64,000 bases of DNA, taken from positions 41,400,501-41,464,500 of the forward strand of contig CP142460.1 in the NCBI GenBank assembly GCA_038049695.1, given 5' to 3'. The notes beneath the pieces were generated by a model, which searched no databases, had not been told where the DNA came from, and saw nothing but the letters and a program-made list of their open reading frames with translations. Source of the stretch: Cinnamomum chago (Eukaryota > Streptophyta > Magnoliopsida > Laurales > Lauraceae). A program made the translations under genes and the position numbers. Below are positions 57,351 through 64,000 of this stretch, piece after piece. The first letter of the stretch is position 1. Each line of letters opens with the position of its first letter.

Positions 57351-58237
57351 TAACTTTCCCCAGCAATATATTTTTGTCAGTAGCAGTGAAAATATTAGTG
57401 GCGAATTATTATTTTTGCCGGCAAAGGGTATGTTTTGCCGACGATAAGTTTTGTGTCGCCGGGAAAGGCCATATTTCTTGCCGGCGAAATGCCTAGATCG
57501 TCGGCAAAGTTCACCCACCTGGGGTGATGAGGTTATTAAGCTTTTGCCGGCGCTTTAATTTCGTTGGGAAGTTATTTTCGTTCCTTGAATTATTTTTCGG
57601 TGGATCTTTCGGTGCGCCCTAAAAATAACATTTTCCATTTCCCGCGCCCGCTAACTCCATAAGCATTTCTAGCGCTCCCTCTTTCTCTACATCGTCTTTG
57701 AAGCTCTGCATTCCCCCTTTCCATTTTTAGCGGCCGCTCCAAGTGCATCTCTCTCTTTCTTCTTCATCAAGTCAACATGCATTGCCTCCTTACAACTCTC
57801 TTTCATCAATAGCAGAAACCCATATTCGGTTTTAGTCGATACTGCTTGAGGAAGTTTGAATTTCAGTTGGTCATCTGAGGGTTTGAGAAAGGTTGGTAGC
57901 TGGTTTTGGTTTAGGGCTTTGCTGCATAAGTGGGTTTTGTTGGTTTTATTAATTTTTCATCTATTGTTTGGGTTTTGTTGATTAAATGAGTTTTTTTTGT
58001 ATGTTTTGGGTTTTCTTTTCGTTTTCTCTTTGTCTGATCTGTTAGTATCAATCTCATGTTGTAGAGAACATTGTAAAGATTGGTTTTTTCTTAAAAAAAA
58101 ATTGTTCTTTTCTGTTTTCTTCTGGTCTAGGTTGGTTTACTGAAAAAATGTGGGTTTTGATGTGTGGGTTTCTGTTTTTATGATCTGTAATATGATTTTA
58201 GCCTTTGGATGTTGACGCGCCTAGGTAACATTCATTG
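57351..58237. repeat. GCCGGCAAA-rich repeats and gene-leader-like sequence
   Basis: From about 57415 to 57560 variants of TTGCCGGCAAA recur in both orientations (GCCGGCAAAGG, GCCGACGATAA, GTCGCCGGGAAA, GCCGGCGAAA, GTCGGCAAAG, GCCGGCGCTTT). This looks like the subterminal repeats of a CACTA-type DNA transposon. The end sequence itself was not found. 57650-57800 is C/T-rich and looks like a transcript leader, followed by AT-rich, intron-like sequence. No frame is supported. Confidence 0.45.
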
Positions 58238-59191
58238 ATGGGCGAACCTCTAGTTCCGTTCCCAATCCATAGTTTTCCCCAACCCCAAACTCGCATCCTC
58301 CCTGTCTCCTACCTCAGGGACTCCCCCCCCCCCCCCCCCTCTTGTCTTTTCCCCCCCCCCCCTCTCCACCCATCTGTTTCCCTCTCAAGTTTTGTCTCTG
58401 ATCCTTCAGGCTCTACATTAGGTCCCCTGGGTGTGTTTCCTTCTGGAACCCATAGTAATGGTCCCCTGCAACAAGTGCCTTCTGGCTTGGTCTCAGATCC
58501 TTCAGGCTTGGCCTCAGACCCCCTACTCAAGCCTCCTTCAGGAACCCAGGGTAGTGGCTCCTTGCAAGCTGTATCGGGGGAGCTTCCTCCAACCATTGAT
58601 CAACTAGCGTCGACTTGGGGAATCCTTTCCCTCTCTACCTGGGCCCCTAGCCAACTCCTGCTCTTTCAGAATCACCTAAACTCTCTTCTTAAACCTCCCC
58701 TGAATCCCCATAGCTCTGCTACCAATCCACCTCCCAAGAGTTATGCCAGCTTTTTCTCTCCCATGGTTCCCCCAAATCCCCTGCCCCTGGAGCCACCGGT
58801 CTGGGTCAATGGAAAGCTAACTATCAGAATTCCTCAGCTGATGATTTCTAATAGTAAGGAGTCATTTTCCTTTTCTGCTATTGGTCGTTTTCCTGGTAGA
58901 AGGCCATCTTTGGAACGATTAGAGCAATGGGTCCATTCCTCGTGGCATCTCTCCAGACCTTGCCTCACCTCCCTTACAGAAAAGGGCCATTTCATCTTTA
59001 GGTTCAACTCAAAGGAGGACAGAGATTCCATAATGGGTCAAAGCCCTTTCTCTCTGGATAAGAAAAAAATGCTTCTTCTCCCTAGGTCTCCTGGACAGAG
59101 TGAAGAGTGGAATTTCATATTCCTAGGTGACAAGGAGAGTGCTAGAAAAATTCCTGCCCCTTGGAAGTGTGTCGAGTTACTCGGATTCTAG
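58238..59191 (+). CDS. LINE ORF1-type protein fragment with DUF4283
   Basis: 317 codons from ATG 58238. The first about 190 residues are Pro/Ser-rich with near-repeats (SDPSGS, SDPSGL, SDPLLK) and poly-C-coded prolines. Residues about 190-300 match the DUF4283 pattern found in ORF1 of plant L1-type LINEs: FSAIGRFPGRRPSLERLEQW, SLTEKGHFIFRFNSKEDRD. The frame stops at 59191 without the zinc knuckle such proteins often carry. No RT/endonuclease ORF2 follows, so this is a fragment or a captured piece. The role in LINEs is RNA binding. A TTG three bases before the ATG is not needed as a start. Confidence 0.72.
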   Translation: MGEPLVPFPIHSFPQPQTRILPVSYLRDSPPPPPSCLFPPPPLHPSVSLSSFVSDPSGSTLGPLGVFPSGTHSNGPLQQVPSGLVSDPSGLASDPLLKPPSGTQGSGSLQAVSGELPPTIDQLASTWGILSLSTWAPSQLLLFQNHLNSLLKPPLNPHSSATNPPPKSYASFFSPMVPPNPLPLEPPVWVNGKLTIRIPQLMISNSKESFSFSAIGRFPGRRPSLERLEQWVHSSWHLSRPCLTSLTEKGHFIFRFNSKEDRDSIMGQSPFSLDKKKMLLLPRSPGQSEEWNFIFLGDKESARKIPAPWKCVELLGF

Positions 59192-59852
59192 CCAATTTTT
59201 TAAGGGATTCCACAACCATCCATTTTGTCCTTGAATTTTGTTTGCAATTAGAGTTAGAGAATTGATAATAAGATACCTTTGTTCCCCCACTTTCTCCAAT
59301 TTTTACCTGCATCAACATGTTTTCCCAGAATTCATCTACCGAATAGATTCATATCAAGTACTATCTTGTGCAGTCATGCTTAGCTTTCTGGAGCTCATTG
59401 AATTAGATACTCACACTGTTTACGCTGCGGTCTGATGCCTACTATTTCACTGTCATTTTCATGTCTTAGACATATAAATCAAATGAACTAGACTTTACTA
59501 AGAGCATGAAAAGTTGGCAAAGCCAGATTCAACTTTGTATAGGCAAATGCATGGGTCGATTCCTTCCATGTTCTATCACTTGTATTGCATTTCCATGGAG
59601 ATCTGATTATGAGTTTTCCTTCTGTCTGGCACAACTAGTTTGTGGAGCTTTATGAAATATTCATGAAAGAGTGATCTATTGTATGCAATTTCTATACATT
59701 ACCAATGGTTTTCTTAGCTGGGTCCCGGAATTTCCAATGCTAGTGGTTTTATAACTACTAGATTTATGTGAGGAAAATTGCTCACTGAGCTACACTTATA
59801 TTCATTGTCCATCTGTTCATGATCATAAAAAATAAATAAAAACAACTATAAG
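59192..59852. other. Unassigned AT-rich interval
   Basis: No domain, repeat or RNA gene is recognised. The short frame at 59238-59435 has no support. The interval ends at the LTR boundary at 59853. Confidence 0.6.
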
Positions 59853-61724
59853 TGAAAGTCCTGGGATCCTAACCCTAGAGGGGGGGGGGGTGAATAGGGT
59901 GTGCTACAAATATGACCAATTTAGACCAATTTTAATTTCTTAACATAAACTAGTCACATGTGATGATTAATCAAACAATATGCGGAAGCTAATATAAACA
60001 ATCACCACAAAAGCAAGCACCACAACACAAAGGTTTATAGTGGTTCAGCCTCAATTCCTACGTCCACTACCGGCTTGTGATCCAATCACCCCACCGGATT
60101 TCCACTATTTATGCTTTTCAATAGGCTAAGCAATAACCCTTACAATGTTGTTTTTACTAGGCTCAACAACAACCTTTACAAGATGTTTTTCAAGGCTAAG
60201 CAATAACCTTTACACAATGTTTTTCTTAGGCTAAGCAATAACCTTAACAAATGAAGATTTCTCTAAGAAGGTGTCTTCACAAAAGATCACTCTAAGAGAT
60301 ACAAATTAAGCTCAAAGAAATTGCCTCTTAAATAGGCTAATATGAAAGTGTAAATCAACTCACACAAACACTAAATGAATGCAAAGATGTATGCTCATGA
60401 TGTGTGTGTGATAACTTCAATCAAATTAAAAACAAAGCTCAATTAATATATTGCTTAAAGCAATTCAAAGTTTAAGGCTCATAAAAGATTGATTGAAGTT
60501 TAATGCAAATCACATGTATGAGAAACAACTTGTTAATGACATATGAATCAAAGACTCACAAGTTGTATGAAAATGAATAACTTAGAACATGTGATGCATG
60601 TGCAATGTTGTTTTCAAAACCAAAAGATTTAACTAAAGTTTAAATGAATGAAAACAACAAATTAGGTTTCAACCAAGACAAGGAATCATGCTTTAAAGGA
60701 AATCAAAGACTTTGGCTAAGCATGATTAAGAAAGTTTTTACAACAACTTGGATTGAAATCAAGGTGAAGAATCCAATCTTAATTAGATCAAAGATTAAGA
60801 GAAGAATGGATTCAACACATCATAGTTATCATGCTAAAAATCATTTACCAATAATTTAAACAAAGCACATAACTTATGATTAAGAGAGGTAGAGCTTACT
60901 TAGAGATTTAACTTCATTAATCCAAGCTTTAGCTCTCCAAAAGACTCTTTGGTCTCTCTTAGTTCATCCCCTTTGTCTTGTCGCCAAATGCCTCAAAGAA
61001 GGCTTAAAAATCTCCAACTTTGACACAGGAAAGAACTACATTTTATAGCCAAAAAATGCCCAACGGCTAGTCCCAGGTCGACCTAGCAAAAGGGGGGGGG
61101 GTCGACCTGCCCTACACAACGGCTCAATTTCTGACCGTTGGAGCTTCAGGAACCAGTCAACCTACAGTGTGGCAGGTCGACCCGGGTCCCTGGCCAGGTC
61201 GACCTGCCACACAGCAGGTTGACCTCCTGGGACCAAAAATTGCAAAAAACTCACATTTCAAAGTATTTCTTGGGGGAACTTTTGGCCACTGAATCAAGCT
61301 TGAAAAACATGTTTTAAATCAACCTGAGATGATAAAAAAACATGAAACACAAAAAGCCTTAAAATGATTCGAAACTTTAAAACCAATGGCTTGCTTGATT
61401 TCTAAAAACTCTTTTCACATTTAAATGCATACAAAAATGATTGTGAAAGTGATGAATGTATGCAAGGCACAAACCTAAGTCCTCAATTTGATTTCTCAAA
61501 AGTAATGCACAAAGAATTAGGTTTTCAAAAGAGTTTGGATTCTAAAACAAATGCATCCAAGTTTAGAAACAAAACATGCATAAATCATTAATTCTACAAG
61601 TCTAAAAACCAATGCATGTATAAAACCAGATTTCAAGATTTTCTAAAACAATGTATGTGTGAAAATTCAAATGATGCTAAAGTGAAAATGCATCCATCAA
61701 ATTGCAAATACAAAATCCCTAACA
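59853..61724 (-). repeat. 3' LTR of the inverted relative (1872 bp)
   Basis: On the minus strand it runs from TGTTAGGG (61724) to GACTTTCA (59853). On the + strand it holds the minisatellite at about 60113-60245, the TATA box at 61042-61048 (TATAAAA on the minus strand) and GGTCGACC dyads at 61075-61206. The frames inside (60644-60859, 61616-61813) have no support as genes. Confidence 0.85.
61075..61206 (-). promoter_or_regulatory. GGTCGACC dyads of the inverted relative
   Basis: GGTCGACC occurs at 61076-61083, 61100-61107, 61175-61182 and 61197-61204. Full dyads are AGGTCGACCT (61075-61084) and CAGGTCGACCTG (61195-61206). They lie upstream of the minus-strand TATA box, in the same relative place as in the array LTR but with different arm bases. 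Confidence 0.68.
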
Positions 61725-64000
61725 ATCTCCCTTTTTGCAATTTGATGGCAACTTACTCATCACTGAAATTACACACTAAGTCTTCAGCTCCCCCTAAGCT
61801 GGACAAGTCTTGAAATCTTCTTGGATGCTCCTCCTCTTAGCTTGGGCTCTTGGGCTCTTTTCTTCAATCTTCTTGATGCTTGGAGCTTGATCATTCTTCA
61901 AGCTTTCTTTTCATCTTCCTCTCTATGGCCAAGCATCTTCTTTAGCTCCAAGCTTTCTTTCTTCTATTAGCTCTCCCCCTTTGACCATGCCTTTCTCTTC
62001 CTTTGGCAAGATATGCATTCTCTCCCCTTGTAGAAGATCATACACAACTCTCCTTAGGAAGCTTGGACATTCTCTTCACCCTTTTGAGAACTTGAATGCT
62101 CTCTCCCCCTTTGACATTAAATTGCAAAGGTACCTACACACATGAAACAAGGAAAATACCTTTAGTAGCACCTGTTAACAAAAGAAATCGAAAATGAAAT
62201 TCATAACAGGTTATCATGTGAGGAAGTAGTCTCTAAGGGTCCAAAGGCAATCCAAGGGTCAATTTGATCAAAACTAATACTTCCTATGAAGGTTTACACT
62301 CCCCCTCAATCCATTCTCTTCTTTTGTCAAACTTTTGACAAGATATAACTATTTGGTTCAAGAAGAAGATGGTTTAACCAATTGAGGATCAACTTCAAGG
62401 AAAGGATTAGATTCATTTAATTAGAAAGCACAATATGATCAAATTACCAAAAGAAAGCAAGGTCAATGGGAAAAGCGATCATGGATATCAATTGGAAAAA
62501 CAAAGAATACCAATTGAGATTCAAGGATAAGACTATTAAATCAATCACTCTAAAATGGAGTTATAAAGAATATAACTATTAAGATAAATCCAAATTAGAG
62601 CTATCCATGATGCAATGGGGTTTACTAAACATAGCATCAATCAATTTAACTTATGAAAATCATATGATATGTAAGTTGTGAAATCATTTCATTCAAAACA
62701 AGAAATATGACTATTATGTGCAAGAAGAGTGAAATGAATTTCAAGCATGAAGCCAACCTCAACAATTAACCAACTAATATTATGAACACATAAACATGGT
62801 GGTCATGAGATTTACCTATATGAGCAAAAGAGGTGGCAATCATGAACATTATGATGCTAATGGAATGTGACATGGAATGTAAACATATAACTATCAAGAT
62901 CAATCCAATGTACACAAGGTCTATCACATACACAAGATAAGATATCAATTGGATATGAAATCAATGGAAAGTTATACCAAATGAAACCAATTGAATATGA
63001 CAATATGAATAATAGCAAGGATGTGACAAACACAAAATTTCATCAAGCAACATAAATGGATATTCATCACTTATAATGATATGACTAATGAGCATAGTGA
63101 TGAACAAGGTAAATTGCAATACAAAAGAATATGACTTGGTAAAGCATGCAATTTCCAAAGTGTCAAAATCATATGAATTCAACATCTAAGATATCCATCA
63201 AACATATAGAAATACGAGGAATGGATTTCAAAGTGTTTCATATGATTAAGATCACTACTTATGAAGTTGAAACATGTATAATGATGACACCAAGAGAATC
63301 TACATGAATCAACATCATAACCATCCAAAAAGAAATGACTAGAAGGCATAGAGGATGGATTTGGGTTCTAGTATGGTTTCTACAAATATAACTAAGATCA
63401 CAACCATACATGGAACCAATTGACATTTGCATATAAAAAGAATGTAAACAAATAAGCAAATATGCAAACAACATTCATTTCCATTTCTAAGATGATGTAA
63501 CCAAAAGAAAAAGGAAATGAGAATCATGGAACATGCTTTGATGATTATAACTAATGATGTTATAGAGCATTTCCAACCATACAATCTTCAAATCAAAATC
63601 CAACAATGAGCATAAAAAGAATGATTTTGAAGATCAATTTTCAACATTGTATTTGAAAAGATATTACTTAATATGAAACACATACAAGTTGATTTTTCAA
63701 AATAATGATTTTCCATATTAAAGTATAACTTAGAAATCCATGGAAAAACTTAAATTGATTCAAATCATTTGTTCAAATAATCTTACCAAGACATCTACAC
63801 AAATGATTCAACAACAATTGATCATGAATAATCTCGCTATGAAAGCTTTTGAACTCACAATCAATTGATCATGTAAAGAAATGCAATGCAAGTCATACAA
63901 CTAAATATGAGCAAAAAGCAAATCTAACATGATGACATTATAATCAAATGATTTTGAAAACCATGACATGTAACTTAGAATGGTGCATGAAAACATGATC
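61725..64000 (-). other. Non-coding 3' internal region of the inverted relative
   Basis: It starts at the polypurine tract (AAAAAGGGAGAT on the minus strand, 61725-61736) and aligns by eye, reversed, with 6113 down to about 3850 of the array unit. It has ATATAACT motifs and CTCTCCCCCT tracts, and no pol domain. The short minus-strand frames at 62766-63584 are diverged counterparts of unsupported frames in the array. Confidence 0.82.

Larger units (their letters stand above)
59853..64000 (-). mobile_element. Inverted, diverged relative of the array element (3' end)
   Basis: A minus-strand LTR (59853-61724) and adjoining internal sequence to the window end correspond, with many substitutions and indels, to the array LTR and to the non-coding tail 3698-6113. 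By the array's spacing, its gag stop would lie just beyond 64000. The relative shows which features of the family are old: palindrome positions, minisatellite, AGTTATAT motifs and purine tract. Confidence 0.88.

Noticed and set aside
58320..58368. C-runs as a functional G-quadruplex or i-motif
   Set aside because: They are long mononucleotide runs inside a Pro-coding low-complexity stretch, and run length may be inaccurate. No further support.

Overview
This window is a retroelement-dense stretch of an angiosperm nuclear genome. The signs of a plant are: LTR elements primed by tRNA-Met (TGGTATCAGAGCC) and by TGGCGCC-type sites, an Athila-type and a Tat-type Ty3/gypsy element, a SIRE-like gag, an L1-type LINE with a DUF4283 ORF1, and an endogenous Caulimoviridae (pararetrovirus) locus. 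I cannot name the species. No complete host gene is visible. One candidate host exon is proposed near 54.7 kb at low confidence.

Layout. (1) 1-241 is a fragment of an Athila LTR. (2) 242-25544 is a tandem array of one non-autonomous LTR element: LTR-int-LTR-int-LTR-int-LTR-int-LTR, exact period 5877 bp (1800-bp LTR plus 4077-bp internal). Each internal region has one intact 514-codon gag (coiled coil, CCHC knuckle, Lys-rich tail) and no pol. (3) 25545-47422 is an old + strand Athila element. Its 5' LTR is interrupted by the array and its 3' LTR by a nested minus-strand Tat element (35654-47052, 5-bp target duplication GTAAC). (4) The Tat element carries the extra antisense ORF known from this lineage and has itself received a 1971-bp insert that looks like a solo LTR (39691-41661, target duplication CTATG). 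(5) 47423-about 54415 is a decayed minus-strand pararetrovirus. A protease + ORF2 block lies head-to-tail with a promoter/primer site/movement protein/RT/RNase H block, an arrangement that recalls the bipartite florendoviruses. (6) 54.4-59.85 kb holds the candidate host exon, low-complexity tracts, the 3' end of another copia-type element with its LTR, GCCGGC-rich subterminal-type repeats and a LINE ORF1 fragment. (7) 59853-64000 is the 3' end of a diverged, inverted relative of the array element.

How the parts relate. The nesting gives a relative history: Athila first, then Tat in its 3' LTR, then the solo-LTR insert in Tat. The array in the 5' LTR is very young, since its units differ at only a couple of spotted sites. 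The array element lacks protease, integrase and RT and would need an autonomous SIRE-like partner. The most interesting signals are: the array and its anomalous left junction; palindrome clusters just upstream of the TATA box whose arms differ between two related LTRs while dyad symmetry is kept in several; a dispersed AGTTATAT motif in the non-coding tail conserved in the inverted relative; and the split gene order of the pararetrovirus locus. All identifications come from reading motifs and repeats. No database search was run.
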